Assembly: GCA_963799815.1 (NCBI GenBank)
Contig: CAWCYG010000004.1
Coordinates: 1,014,302-1,078,301, forward strand
Reading direction: 5' to 3'
Length of the DNA stretch: 64,000 nt
From: JBDTSW01 sp963799815
GTDB lineage: Bacteria; Actinomycetota; Thermoleophilia; Solirubrobacterales; 70-9
Positions 42,407 to 50,336 of the stretch are shown in pieces (positions within the stretch are counted from its first letter, which is position 1; every line of letters begins with the position of its first letter). The position numbers and the translations under genes are program-made. The notes below the pieces were generated by a model. It made no database searches. It had not been told where the DNA came from and saw only the letters and a program-made list of their open reading frames with translations.

Positions 42407-42625
42407 TCACCACTTCAGCTCGATCTCCAGTTCGCGCTCGTCGGTTTCAACCTCGAGCTCGAGCTTCAGCTCGACCTCGTCTGCAACATGCACTTTGAAG
42501 CGCACGCCTCCGCGCTCGAACTCGAGCGCGTTCGATCGCGCCAACATGTCGGCGAGTGTGTGCAGCCTCGCGGCGGCCTCCTCCCGACCCACGCGTTCCT
42601 TCTGCTCGATCTCGATGATGTCCAT
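42407..42625 (-). CDS. Amphi-Trp domain protein
   Basis: 72 residues. DIIEIEQKERVGREEAAARLHTLADML gives an amphipathic helix; the second half is a beta hairpin of alternating charged and hydrophobic residues (EVELKLELEVETDERELEIELKW) ending in the C-terminal Trp that names the family. Function is unknown. It starts 10 nt after the stop of the lipid-kinase gene with AAGGAGG between, so it is cotranscribed from the P4 promoter. The small size and charge suggest a regulatory or chaperone-like partner. Confidence 0.8.
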   Translation of the reverse strand: MDIIEIEQKERVGREEAAARLHTLADMLARSNALEFERGGVRFKVHVADEVELKLELEVETDERELEIELKW

Positions 42626-42635
42626 CAGGCCTCCT

Positions 42636-43961
42636 TCATTGGTTGGTGGTCATGGTGCTTTGGGACCTGTCTGTGTGCTGGGGCCGGCTTCGGGGCCCGC
42701 GGCCGGCCGCGATGCGCGCGAGCAGGCGGACGCTGTCGATGGTCCCTTCGGGCAGCAGCGCCGACGGTGAGACGCCGGGGTGTCCCGGGGCGATACGCAC
42801 CCGCAGCACCCCCGGCTGGATGCGGAATCGCAGGGGTGGGTCGAGGTGCGCCGCCTCACCGTCGATTCCGGCGGGCACGATGCGGTCAGCGTCGACGTCG
42901 AAGGTCGGAGCGCTCCACTCGCGGACCGGTCGTTGCGGCAGGCGCCCGCGCTGGCCGCGGCCCGCGGGTGCCCCGGCGATGGCGATGCCGAGGAGCCCAT
43001 CATCGATCGCGGGCCGGGTTCCGGATCCGACCGCCCGCCCCAGCCGGTAGCGATTGTTTGAGACCAGGATCGCGGCGCCGGAGCGATGCTCGTGTCCTCC
43101 CGGCCCCCTCCAGCGCAAATCGAGCCCCGCGCCTTCGGAGCCGAGGGTGTCGGGCATCGTGTCGATGAGGGTGCGGAGCTTCGCGCCCCGGTAGCCCTCC
43201 CGCTGAACCGCCTCGGCGTAGAGACCCAGCGAGACGTTGTTGACGAACACGCGCCCATTCACCTCCGCGAGGTCCACCCGGCGCTCGCGGCCGTCAACGA
43301 AAGCGTCGAGGGCGCCGACTACGTCGTCGCGGTCGACACCGAGGTCGAGGGCAAAGTGATTTCGCGTTCCCGCCGGCACGCATGCGTATGGAAGGTCGAG
43401 TTCCGCGGCGATGGCGGCGACGATCGCCTGCGAGCCATCGCCGCCGGCCATCGCGACAGCGTCGGCGTCGCGGGCGATCGCATCCCGCACGATCGCCTCC
43501 AGGTCCTCGCCGGGAACGAGCTCGATCGGCTCGATGCCACGCGCCCGGGCCTCAGCGGCGAGCGAGAACTGCTCCGCTTTGCCACCCCCGGATCGCGGAT
43601 TGAAGATCAGGACGGGGTGCTGCGGGCGCGATACGGACCGAAGATCCGGGCTCCCGCTCACGGCCCTTCGCGCGCAGGCGCCGGCGGCCACGAGCCCGCC
43701 AGCGACCAGCGCGATCTCAACCACGCGCTCGTCCAGAAGCAACAGGATCGCCACCGCGAGCGCGATCGCCGCCACGGAGAGACCTGCGACGCGGACGACG
43801 CCGCGCCGCAGCAATCCATGCCAGCCCGAAAGTCCCGCGATGCACACCAGGCCGAGGACGATCAAGCCCTGCGGGAATTCCTGCACCGCAACGACAACGG
43901 CGAGTACAAGGGCCGCCACGCCGAGCACGAGGGCGCTGAGTGCAGCAATCCGCCTATGCAT
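42636..43961 (-). CDS. DagK-like lipid kinase with N-terminal membrane helices
   Basis: 441 residues. About three N-terminal helices (residues 8-95) precede a diacylglycerol-kinase catalytic domain: FNPRSGGGKAEQF near 120, MAGGDGSQAIVAAI near 170, CVPAGTRNHFALDLG near 200. The GGDGS motif binds ATP. It phosphorylates a lipid such as diacylglycerol or undecaprenol. A paralogue lies at 55154. It is transcribed from the P4 promoter with the amphi-Trp gene and is followed by it at 10 nt. AGGAG stands 11 nt before ATG 43961. Confidence 0.85.
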   Translation of the reverse strand: MHRRIAALSALVLGVAALVLAVVVAVQEFPQGLIVLGLVCIAGLSGWHGLLRRGVVRVAGLSVAAIALAVAILLLLDERVVEIALVAGGLVAAGACARRAVSGSPDLRSVSRPQHPVLIFNPRSGGGKAEQFSLAAEARARGIEPIELVPGEDLEAIVRDAIARDADAVAMAGGDGSQAIVAAIAAELDLPYACVPAGTRNHFALDLGVDRDDVVGALDAFVDGRERRVDLAEVNGRVFVNNVSLGLYAEAVQREGYRGAKLRTLIDTMPDTLGSEGAGLDLRWRGPGGHEHRSGAAILVSNNRYRLGRAVGSGTRPAIDDGLLGIAIAGAPAGRGQRGRLPQRPVREWSAPTFDVDADRIVPAGIDGEAAHLDPPLRFRIQPGVLRVRIAPGHPGVSPSALLPEGTIDSVRLLARIAAGRGPRSRPQHTDRSQSTMTTNQ

Positions 43962-43972
43962 CTGCGACTCCT

Positions 43973-44017
43973 AACGTAAGCCTGCCCGAAGCACATACAT
44001 CGTCCAGAGAGGGTGAA
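43973..44017 (-). promoter_or_regulatory. Palindromic activator-type site and -10 box (site P4)
   Basis: On the minus strand TTCACC-CTCTCTG-GACGAT spans 44017-43999, and TACGTT at 43978-43973 follows after 20 nt. The core and the TCACCCTCTCTGG stretch are identical to site P3. The predicted transcript starts about 5 nt before ATG 43961. The divergent DHFR-like gene starts at 44089. Confidence 0.55.
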
Positions 44018-44088
44018 TCGGGTAAGCGATGAGAACCGCGCGGCGCCGCAGTCTATTCAGACAAAGCGCGAATATGAGGGGAATCGAG

Positions 44089-44658
44089 ATGAGCAAGCTG
44101 ATCGTGTCCGAGTTCGTGAGCCTGAACGGCATCATGGAAGCGCCAGGCGGGGAGCCGACGCACCCCCACACGGGATGGACCTTCGAGTCGACCTACGGCG
44201 AGGACCACTTCGCCTACAAGAGCGAGGAGATCCAGGAGGCAGAGTCGCTGCTCCTGGGGCGCAACACCTACGAGGGGTTCGCGGCCGCCTGGCCCGAGCG
44301 CGGGGGGCCATTCGCCGACAAGATGAACTCGATGCCGAAGTACGTTGTCTCCTCAACGCTGACCGACCCCGAATGGGACAACACGACCGTGCTTTCGGGC
44401 GACGCCGTCGAGGAGGTCTCGAAGCTGAAGGAGGCGAACGATGGCCCGATCCTCATCAACGGCAGCGCCCAGCTGGTCCATGCTCTGGCCGAGGCGGATC
44501 TGGTGGACGAGTACCGCGCGATGGTCCACCCCGTCCTCGTCGCCGACGGCCTGCGGATGTTCCCGGACCCCGGCGACATGAAGAAGCTCAGGCTTGCCGA
44601 CGTAAAGTCCTACGACTCTGGCGTCGCCCTCATGATCTACAAGCCGGCCACCAGCTGA
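44089..44658 (+). CDS. Dihydrofolate-reductase/RibD C-terminal family protein
   Basis: 189 residues with the RibD-C fold: KLIVSEFVSLNGIMEAPGG opens it, LLLGRNTYEGFAAAWPE binds the nucleotide cofactor, and INGSAQLVHALAEADLVDEYRAMVHPVLVADGLRMF is the terminal block. These NADPH-dependent reductases act on unknown substrates when not fused to a deaminase. GAGGGGAATCGAG before ATG 44089 supports this start. It sits divergent to the lipid-kinase operon. Confidence 0.85.
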   Translation: MSKLIVSEFVSLNGIMEAPGGEPTHPHTGWTFESTYGEDHFAYKSEEIQEAESLLLGRNTYEGFAAAWPERGGPFADKMNSMPKYVVSSTLTDPEWDNTTVLSGDAVEEVSKLKEANDGPILINGSAQLVHALAEADLVDEYRAMVHPVLVADGLRMFPDPGDMKKLRLADVKSYDSGVALMIYKPATS

Positions 44659-44759
44659 CAGAAAGCCCGGAAACCACAGAGCGGAACGCTCCGCCACCGG
44701 GCCGGAGTGACGATCGAGAGCGCCAAGCGATCCCGATTCTCTGCCCTCGGCCGGGCCAC

Positions 44760-45461
44760 GTGGCCGAGCGATTCGCCGAGCGATTCGACGGTCGGCACCC
44801 CGCCATCGTCTTTGCCGCGGCACTGGTCTTCGGCTTCGTGGTGGTCGCCACGCTCTCGATCGGGCTCGGGCTGCTGGTTACGGACGTGCTGATTCGAAAC
44901 GGCGCGATCGTCTCTGCCGACGAGGGCTTCGTGACCTCGGTGGTGGCCGAGAGGACCGGCTTGCTGACCGATGCTTCCGAGGTCGGCTCGACTGTGGGGT
45001 CGATCGTCCTCAGCGTCCTGGCCGCCCTGGTCGCGATCGTCTTCGCCTTTCGCCGGCAGTGGCTCATCGCCGCGTTCGCGGCGTTCGTGCCACTCGTGGA
45101 ATCCGGCCTCTACCGGGTCACGAGCCTCGCCCAACCCAGGCTGCGCCCCGACGTCCATCGGCTCGAGGACCTCCCGGTTGACGCCAGCTATCCGTCGGGT
45201 CATACGGCCGCCTCAGTAGCGGTATATGCCGGGCTCGTCCTCCTGCTGACGTCCAGGATCACCGACCGGCGCGTGCGTTGGCTCGCGTGGACGGTGGCGG
45301 TCCTGGTTCCCGCCTTTGTCGCGATGTCGCGTATCTATCGCGGCATGCATCATCCGCTCGACACCGCCGGCGGAGTGCTGGTGGGCCTCGGGGCCATCAC
45401 TATTGTGCTGTTCGCCTGCCGCGCCGCCGGTGCGGCCGAGGTGATCCGGAGCAAGTACTGA
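44760..45461 (+). CDS. PAP2-family membrane phosphatase
   Basis: 233 residues with five or six helices. The three PAP2 motifs are visible as RVTSLAQPRLRP, SYPSGHTA and SRIYRGMHHPLD, including the nucleophile His. It removes phosphate from lipid phosphates such as undecaprenyl pyrophosphate or phosphatidate. The start at GTG 44760 is a choice; no good ribosome site or earlier start codon is seen. It is a partner in opposition to the lipid kinase at 42636, and the second kinase locus at 55 kb repeats the combination. Confidence 0.78.
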   Translation: MAERFAERFDGRHPAIVFAAALVFGFVVVATLSIGLGLLVTDVLIRNGAIVSADEGFVTSVVAERTGLLTDASEVGSTVGSIVLSVLAALVAIVFAFRRQWLIAAFAAFVPLVESGLYRVTSLAQPRLRPDVHRLEDLPVDASYPSGHTAASVAVYAGLVLLLTSRITDRRVRWLAWTVAVLVPAFVAMSRIYRGMHHPLDTAGGVLVGLGAITIVLFACRAAGAAEVIRSKY

Positions 45462-45480
45462 TCTTGTGCCACAGGACGAC

Positions 45481-46308
45481 ATGAGCGAAGCGCCGCAACC
45501 AGTGCGCAGGGCGCAGGAGCAGGGTGAGGCGGTCTCGCAAACACGTGGGTTCGAATGGTTCGCGCGCTCCGGTCTCGTCGCGCGCGGCTTCATCTACGGG
45601 CTGATCGGGGTCCTTGCGCTACAGGTGGCGCTCGGCGCCGGTGGCAGCACCACGAGCCAAGAGGGGGCGCTGTCCGAGATCGCCCAACAGCCATTTGGCA
45701 TGTGGCTCTTGATCGCGACCGCGATCGGGCTCGCCGGCTATTCGACTTGGCGGCTTGTACGCGCCGCCGTCGGCCACGGCCCTGAGAGCGACGACAGCAC
45801 CTTCGATCGCATCGGTGGCGTCGTCAGCGGCATCGGCTACGCGTTGCTCTGTATAGCCGCCGTCGAGATCCTGGTCGGCTCGGGCAGCGGCTCGGATGGC
45901 GCCTCGCAACCCACGAGCGATGTGCTCAGTTGGACCGCGGGAGTCTGGATCGTCGGAATCGCGGGGGCGCTCGTCATCGGTGAGGGCCTCGACCAGGGCT
46001 ACAAGGGCTTGAGCAAGAAGTTCCTCGAGAAGTCCAAGACCGAGGAGATGAGCCCACAGGTCGAAAAGACCTTCACCAGACTCGGAATCTTTGGCCACCT
46101 GGCACGAATGGTGGTCTTCGTGCTGATCGGCTACTTCCTGGTGAAGGCCGCGATCGACTACAACCCCGACGCAGCGATCACGCTCGACGGCGCGCTCTCA
46201 AAGCTCGCCCAAGCCTCCTACGGTCAGATCCTGCTCGGAGTCGTGGCAGCAGGCCTGATCGGCTTCGGCCTCTACTCGTTCGCCGACGCCCGCTATCGCA
46301 AGATCTGA
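45481..46308 (+). CDS. DUF1206 family membrane protein
   Basis: 275 residues with six helices in three pairs, each pair separated by a DUF1206 repeat: ARSGLVARGFIYGLIGVLALQVALGAGG, FDRIGGVVSGIGYALLCIAAVEIL and RLGIFGHLARMVVFVLIGYFLVKAA. The repeats share the G-x-x-A-R-x-x-x-Y/V pattern. Function is unknown. ATG 45481 follows a GTG at 45466 in frame; AGGAC stands just before ATG. The PAP2 gene ends 20 nt upstream, so the two may be cotranscribed. Confidence 0.8.
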   Translation: MSEAPQPVRRAQEQGEAVSQTRGFEWFARSGLVARGFIYGLIGVLALQVALGAGGSTTSQEGALSEIAQQPFGMWLLIATAIGLAGYSTWRLVRAAVGHGPESDDSTFDRIGGVVSGIGYALLCIAAVEILVGSGSGSDGASQPTSDVLSWTAGVWIVGIAGALVIGEGLDQGYKGLSKKFLEKSKTEEMSPQVEKTFTRLGIFGHLARMVVFVLIGYFLVKAAIDYNPDAAITLDGALSKLAQASYGQILLGVVAAGLIGFGLYSFADARYRKI

Positions 46309-46334
46309 GCTGCAAAGCCGGATCCGTCTCACCC

Positions 46335-46691
46335 TCAGCCTCCGAGCGAGAGCGGGCTCGGATGTCGCGGCTCGTAGAGGGCGAGCTCGCTGCCGCCCGG
46401 CAGCCGAAGCGCGGTCACGAGCCCGAAGCCCTCGTCGCTGATCTCTCTTGTGAGTTCGATCCCGTTACGCCTCAGCTCGGCGACCGTCGCATGAACGTCC
46501 TCGCACATCAGGTAGAGCTGATGGCCTCCGTCCTCGTCGGTCGGATGGACCGCGAGTTCGGCGGGTGGCAGGGCGAAGATCAGCCAGCCGTCGCCCGCAT
46601 CGACCGAGCGGAGATCGAGCACGTCGCGGACGAATGCTCGGTCCGCATCCGCGTCCCGGCTGAAAATGATCGCGTGGACGCCGCTGATCAC
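46335..46691 (-). CDS. VOC family protein
   Basis: 118 residues. ISGVHAIIFSRDADADRAFVRDVLDLR opens module 1, and LYLMCEDVHATVAELRRNGIEL opens module 2; RLPGGSELALYEPRH closes it with a C-terminal Glu ligand. A His near the start (VHAI) and this Glu are consistent with a metal-binding enzyme. It overlaps the GNAT gene by 4 nt (its ATG over the stop), so they are coupled. Substrate unknown. Confidence 0.78.
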   Translation of the reverse strand: MISGVHAIIFSRDADADRAFVRDVLDLRSVDAGDGWLIFALPPAELAVHPTDEDGGHQLYLMCEDVHATVAELRRNGIELTREISDEGFGLVTALRLPGGSELALYEPRHPSPLSLGG

Positions 46692-47161
46692 CGCGTGCCT
46701 CCGATCGCTGCGACATAGATCGCGGCGGGATTTCCGGCTTCCCAGCCCGGCAGCGGGTCAATGGTGTCGATCTGGACGAAACCACTGCGCTCCCAGAAAG
46801 CTCGAGTGGCGACGTAGGGCTCATAGTCCGCGCTGCGGTCGAGCGACTTGGCCTCGATGACCCGGACCCCGTCGTCGGCGAGCTCCCCGATCAGCCGGTC
46901 GACGAGAAGGGTCCCGATCCCCTCACCCCGTCGGTCCGCCTCGACGGCGATCCAGAGGATCTCAGCGGCGCGGTCCGATCGGCGCTCTGCGACAGCGAAG
47001 GCGACGACGGCGTCCGCCTCGGTGACGACCCAGCCGTCGTGGTCTCGGAGATGGGCTTCCACCTTCCTCGGAACGTCAGGGGTGAAGTGATCGGGGAGTC
47101 CGCTCACGATCTCCATGCAGGCCGACACGTCCCTGGACGTCGAGGCTCGCACCTTCCTCAT
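46688..47161 (-). CDS. GNAT-family N-acetyltransferase
   Basis: 157 residues. ILWIAVEADRRGEGIGTLLVDRLIGEL holds the acetyl-CoA binding loop, and ATRAFWERSGFVQIDTI is the final GNAT block. The start at ATG 47161 has a GAGG just upstream; a longer frame to 47188 is less likely. It is followed, with a 4-nt overlap, by a VOC gene, a common pairing in small-molecule resistance. Substrate unknown. Confidence 0.8.
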   Translation of the reverse strand: MRKVRASTSRDVSACMEIVSGLPDHFTPDVPRKVEAHLRDHDGWVVTEADAVVAFAVAERRSDRAAEILWIAVEADRRGEGIGTLLVDRLIGELADDGVRVIEAKSLDRSADYEPYVATRAFWERSGFVQIDTIDPLPGWEAGNPAAIYVAAIGGTR

Positions 47162-47235
47162 GACGCGATCCTCGCAGCTTCCGCCCATCCACTGAAATCG
47201 GCTCCGCCCAGCTCGTGAAGGGCAGTCGCTCGCAG

Positions 47236-47625
47236 CTAGCGCACGCCGTGATCGAACACGGCGGGCGCTGGGCGCTGGCGTTCACGCTGCGCACCTGCGA
47301 CACGGCCTGGCGGGTCCTCCGGTGCCGAAGGCTGAATCCGGGCAGCTTCCTGGCGCGCCCGCCTGATGATCGCCGCAGCCTCCTGCTCCGCTTCCGCGCG
47401 CACACGCTCCGCCGCGGCCTCGGCCTCGGCGAGGATCGCCGCCGTCCGGCGGCCCACCCGCATGAGCTGCTGCCTCACCAGGTCGGCCCGCGCCGGATCG
47501 CCCTGTCCGGTCTCGAGCCACTGCGCAAGCCGATCGTGGAACTGATCGACTGCCCGTTTGCTGTAGCCACGCCGGACGACCGGGAAGCTCACCCTGCGAA
47601 TTCGATCCACAGTGAGCCGGTCCAC
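47236..47625 (-). CDS. DivIVA-domain protein (short paralogue)
   Basis: 129 residues. Residues 8-55 are a DivIVA-like membrane-binding/coiled domain (VSFPVVRRGYSKRAVDQFHDRLAQWLE), then a short coiled coil of Ala/Glu/Arg heptads (residues 65-100) and a Pro-rich tail. It is 14 nt downstream of the larger paralogue at 47640 on the same strand. DivIVA proteins mark curved membranes and poles; in actinomycetes they direct tip or division-site assembly. Confidence 0.75.
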   Translation of the reverse strand: MDRLTVDRIRRVSFPVVRRGYSKRAVDQFHDRLAQWLETGQGDPARADLVRQQLMRVGRRTAAILAEAEAAAERVRAEAEQEAAAIIRRARQEAARIQPSAPEDPPGRVAGAQRERQRPAPAVFDHGVR

Positions 47626-47639
47626 GGGCTCGCGAGTCC

Positions 47640-48461
47640 TCAGGCCCCGACCTGCTGCGGCTTGGCCGGCTTCTCGGAGGTGGGACGGCGGGTTGGCGCA
47701 GCGGCCTCATCGTTCGGTTCCCCTTCGCCGCGTTCCACCGGGTCGAGCTCGCTTGGTTGGGCGAGCGGGTCGGAGCCGTCCTCGGGAGTGTGGGCTGCGG
47801 CCGCCGCCTGCAGCCCCTCGGAGAGGCTGTTCGCGTCGCTGATCACGGCGTTCCGGCGAGCGACGAGGTCCGCGATCACCGCTTCGATCTCTCGGCGACG
47901 CCTCACCCCGTCGTTGACGATCCGCTTCGCCTTCGCCTCGGCCGCTTCGATCAGCTCTGCCGCGCGAGTCTCCGCGACGGTCTGCTTGCGCTCCGCGTCC
48001 GCGTCGGCTGCCGACCGCGTGGTCTTGGCGTATGTGTCGGTGGCGCCCCGCGTCTCCGCAGCGTAGGTGTCTGCGTCCCCCACCGACTTCTCCGCGTAAG
48101 CGTCCGCATCTCCGCGGACCTTCTCCGCGTAGGCGTCTGCTTCATCACGGGTCCGGCTCGCAACGGTTTGGGCTTCCCCTACCGTCTCATCGGCCTCCCG
48201 CTCAGCATCACCGCGCAGCTGCTGGGCGGTGTCCTCGGCCATTGCGAGAACCGCCGCCGTCCGCTCGCCGACTCGCTCGATCTCCCGCTTGACGACGTCC
48301 GCGCGGGCCTGGTCGCCACCTCCCGTCTCAAGCCAGTCCGCGAGCCGCGTGAGAAATCTCTCGACCTCGGCCGGGTCATAGCCCTTGCGAACAAGCGGGA
48401 AGGTCGCGCTTCGGATCTTTTCGGCGCTGTTTTGGTCCAACTCCGGCCTCCTCAAGCCCAT
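47640..48461 (-). CDS. DivIVA-domain protein with repeat-rich coiled coil
   Basis: 273 residues. The N-terminal domain (RSATFPLVRKGYDPAEVERFLTRLADWLE) matches the shorter paralogue next to it. The middle 100 residues are coiled coil with repeats of the type DAYAEKVRGDADAYAEKSVG, alternating Ala/Asp/Tyr/Glu patterns of about 11 residues. A C-terminal Pro/Glu/Ala-rich tail follows. A TATGAT -10 box lies 50 nt upstream of ATG 48461. Polar or septal scaffolding is inferred from the DivIVA family. Confidence 0.78.
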   Translation of the reverse strand: MGLRRPELDQNSAEKIRSATFPLVRKGYDPAEVERFLTRLADWLETGGGDQARADVVKREIERVGERTAAVLAMAEDTAQQLRGDAEREADETVGEAQTVASRTRDEADAYAEKVRGDADAYAEKSVGDADTYAAETRGATDTYAKTTRSAADADAERKQTVAETRAAELIEAAEAKAKRIVNDGVRRRREIEAVIADLVARRNAVISDANSLSEGLQAAAAAHTPEDGSDPLAQPSELDPVERGEGEPNDEAAAPTRRPTSEKPAKPQQVGA

Positions 48462-48511
48462 GCGGTCATGTCCGCCCCCGCGCCGGCCAGGACCAGGTTG
48501 CCAGGCGCGGC

Positions 48512-48517
48512 ATCATA
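48512..48517 (-). promoter_or_regulatory. -10 box TATGAT of the DivIVA operon
   Basis: TATGAT matches five of six consensus bases and lies 50 nt before ATG 48461. Confidence 0.5.
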
Positions 48518-48710
48518 CCTCCGACCGGACGCGGGGCAGGTTCACGGTAAACCGTCGCCAGGGAATCGAGCCCCGAGGAGGATGCCCAGGTTCGCACCTA
48601 GGAAGTTGTCGGTTCGGCCGCGAACCGCGCCCGGAAGGGGGTCTGCCCTCACCTTTCCACTTCCAATTTATAGCGCGCCGGAGGCCTTCATGAACCCCTG
48701 GCTCGTGCCG

Positions 48711-48716
48711 TATAAA
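48711..48716 (+). promoter_or_regulatory. -10 box TATAAA of the monooxygenase gene
   Basis: TATAAA matches five of six consensus bases; TTCATG at 48687 is a poor -35 at 18 bp. The leader is about 46 nt and contains tandem Shine-Dalgarno sequences. Confidence 0.5.
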
Positions 48717-48746
48717 GGCCGGCCCAAGCGCCAAAACCGGTGAAAT

Positions 48747-48768
48747 GGAAGGAGCTAGGAAGGAGCTA
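48747..48768 (+). promoter_or_regulatory. Tandem duplicated ribosome-binding site
   Basis: GGAAGGAGCTA occurs twice, head to tail (48747-48757, 48758-48768), ending 1 nt before ATG 48770. The second GGAGG copy sits about 5 nt from the start, the first about 16 nt. A local 11-bp duplication created two Shine-Dalgarno sequences. Confidence 0.65.
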
Positions 48769-48769
48769 G

Positions 48770-50281
48770 ATGCCTGTGATGGCCGAACATGCGGTGGTGA
48801 TCGCCGGAGGAGGCCCGACGGGGCTGATGCTGGCGGGCGAGTTGGCGTTGGCGGACGTGGACGTCGCGATTGTCGAGCGGCGCTCCAGCCAGGACCTTCC
48901 CGGCTCGCGCGCAGGTGGCCTGCACTCACGCACCATCGAGATCCTCGATCAGCGCGGAATCGCCGATCGGTTCCTCTCAGAGGGACAGGTGGTCCAGGTC
49001 GGGCAGTTCGCCGGGACCCCCCTGGAGATCAGCGACTTTCCCACCCGGCATCCCTACTCGCTCGGGCTCTGGCAGAAACACATCGAGCGCATCCTGGCCG
49101 GCTGGGTCGGGGAGCTGCCAGTGACGTTCTATCGCGGACGTGAGGTGACGGGTTTCGCGCAGGACGAAACCGGCGTCGACGTCGAGCTATCCGACGGCCA
49201 GTCGCTGCGGGCGGAATACCTCGCCGGCTGCGACGGAGGACGCAGCCTGGTCCGTAAAGCAGCCGGGATCGATTTCCCGGGGTGGGATCCGACGACGAGC
49301 AGCCTGATCGCCGAGGTCGAGCTGGCCGAAGAGCCGCCCGAATGGGGCATCCGCCAGGACGCCCTCGGCATGCACGCCCTCGGCAGGGTGGATTACGAGA
49401 TCGTCGACGGCGAGGTCGTCTACGCGGATGAGGGGCCGGTGGGCGTCATGCTGACCGAAGAGCACGTCGGAGCGACGAGCGAACCCACCCTGCGCGATCT
49501 CAGTGAGGCGCTGATCGCCGTCTACGGGACCGACTACGGGATCCACAGTCCCACCTCGATCTCCAGGTTCACGGACATGACCCGGCAGGCCGCGGCATAC
49601 CGCGACAGACGGGTCCTTTTGGCCGGCGACGCCGCGCACGTGCATTCGCCGGATGGTGCGCAGGGCCTCCAGGTCGGAGTGCAGGATGCGGTGAACCTGG
49701 GATGGAAGCTGGCCCAGGTGGTCAACCGAACGTCCCCGGAAGGCCTCCTGGATAGCTACCACGCCGAGCGCCACCCGGTCGCTGCCCGCGTGCTGCGCAC
49801 GACGATGGCGCACGTCGCGCTCCGCCGCCCAGACGAACGCACGGAGGCCTTGCGCGACACCATTGCCGAGCTCCTGATGACGGACGAGTCCCGCAGGCGA
49901 TTCGCGGCGATGATGTTCGGCCTGGACATTCACTACGACCTCGGCGAGGGACATCCGCTGCTCGGACGCCGCACGCCCGATCTCGACCTGGTCACAGCCG
50001 ACGGCCCGCTCCGGGTCTTCACCCTGCTGCACGATGCCCGACCGGTGCTCCTCAACCTTGGCGAGCCCGGTGGCTTCGACATCACTCCATGGGCCGACCG
50101 CGTTCAGCTGGTCGACGCCGAATACGCCGGTCCGTGGGAGCTTCCGGTCCTCGGGGTGGTCACCGCTCCCGCCGCCGTCTTGGTTCGACCCGACGGGTAT
50201 GTGGCCTGGGTCGGTGACCTGACCCACCTGGGGCTCGCTGAGGCGCTAACCACCTGGTTCGGACCGCCGAGTGCGGGGTAG
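48770..50281 (+). CDS. FAD-dependent aromatic monooxygenase, Rox/MhpA-like
   Basis: 503 residues. FAD site GGGPTGLMLAGE near residue 13, the DG motif CDGGRSLVRKAAG near 154, and GDAAHVHSPDGAQGLQVGVQDAVNLGWKLA near 285 are the class A flavoprotein hydroxylase motifs. The C-terminal thioredoxin-like extension of about 120 residues fits the MhpA/PheA and rifampicin-monooxygenase (Rox) branch. It hydroxylates an aromatic compound using NAD(P)H and O2. The tandem ribosome-binding sites suggest high translation. No neighbouring catabolic genes are evident, so an antibiotic-modifying role is as likely as catabolism. Confidence 0.83.
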   Translation: MPVMAEHAVVIAGGGPTGLMLAGELALADVDVAIVERRSSQDLPGSRAGGLHSRTIEILDQRGIADRFLSEGQVVQVGQFAGTPLEISDFPTRHPYSLGLWQKHIERILAGWVGELPVTFYRGREVTGFAQDETGVDVELSDGQSLRAEYLAGCDGGRSLVRKAAGIDFPGWDPTTSSLIAEVELAEEPPEWGIRQDALGMHALGRVDYEIVDGEVVYADEGPVGVMLTEEHVGATSEPTLRDLSEALIAVYGTDYGIHSPTSISRFTDMTRQAAAYRDRRVLLAGDAAHVHSPDGAQGLQVGVQDAVNLGWKLAQVVNRTSPEGLLDSYHAERHPVAARVLRTTMAHVALRRPDERTEALRDTIAELLMTDESRRRFAAMMFGLDIHYDLGEGHPLLGRRTPDLDLVTADGPLRVFTLLHDARPVLLNLGEPGGFDITPWADRVQLVDAEYAGPWELPVLGVVTAPAAVLVRPDGYVAWVGDLTHLGLAEALTTWFGPPSAG

Positions 50282-50322
50282 CTTTCTGTGACGGGGCTGA
50301 CGATGCCGTCCTGAGGCGGTCC

Positions 50323-50328
50323 TAGCCT
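50323..50328 (+). promoter_or_regulatory. -10 box TAGCCT of a near-leaderless promoter
   Basis: TAGCCT ends 8 nt before ATG 50337. TAGGCT at 50328 overlaps it, but is only 3 nt from the ATG. Confidence 0.45.
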
Positions 50329-50336
50329 AGGCTGCG

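Larger units (their letters stand above)
48462..48769. other. 308-bp divergent intergenic region
   Basis: No gene is visible. It holds a minus-strand -10 (TATGAT, 48517-48512) for the DivIVA pair, a plus-strand AATTTATAGC at 48665-48674 that could be another -10, and TATAAA (48711-48716) for the monooxygenase, followed by two tandem ribosome-binding sites. Confidence 0.5.
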
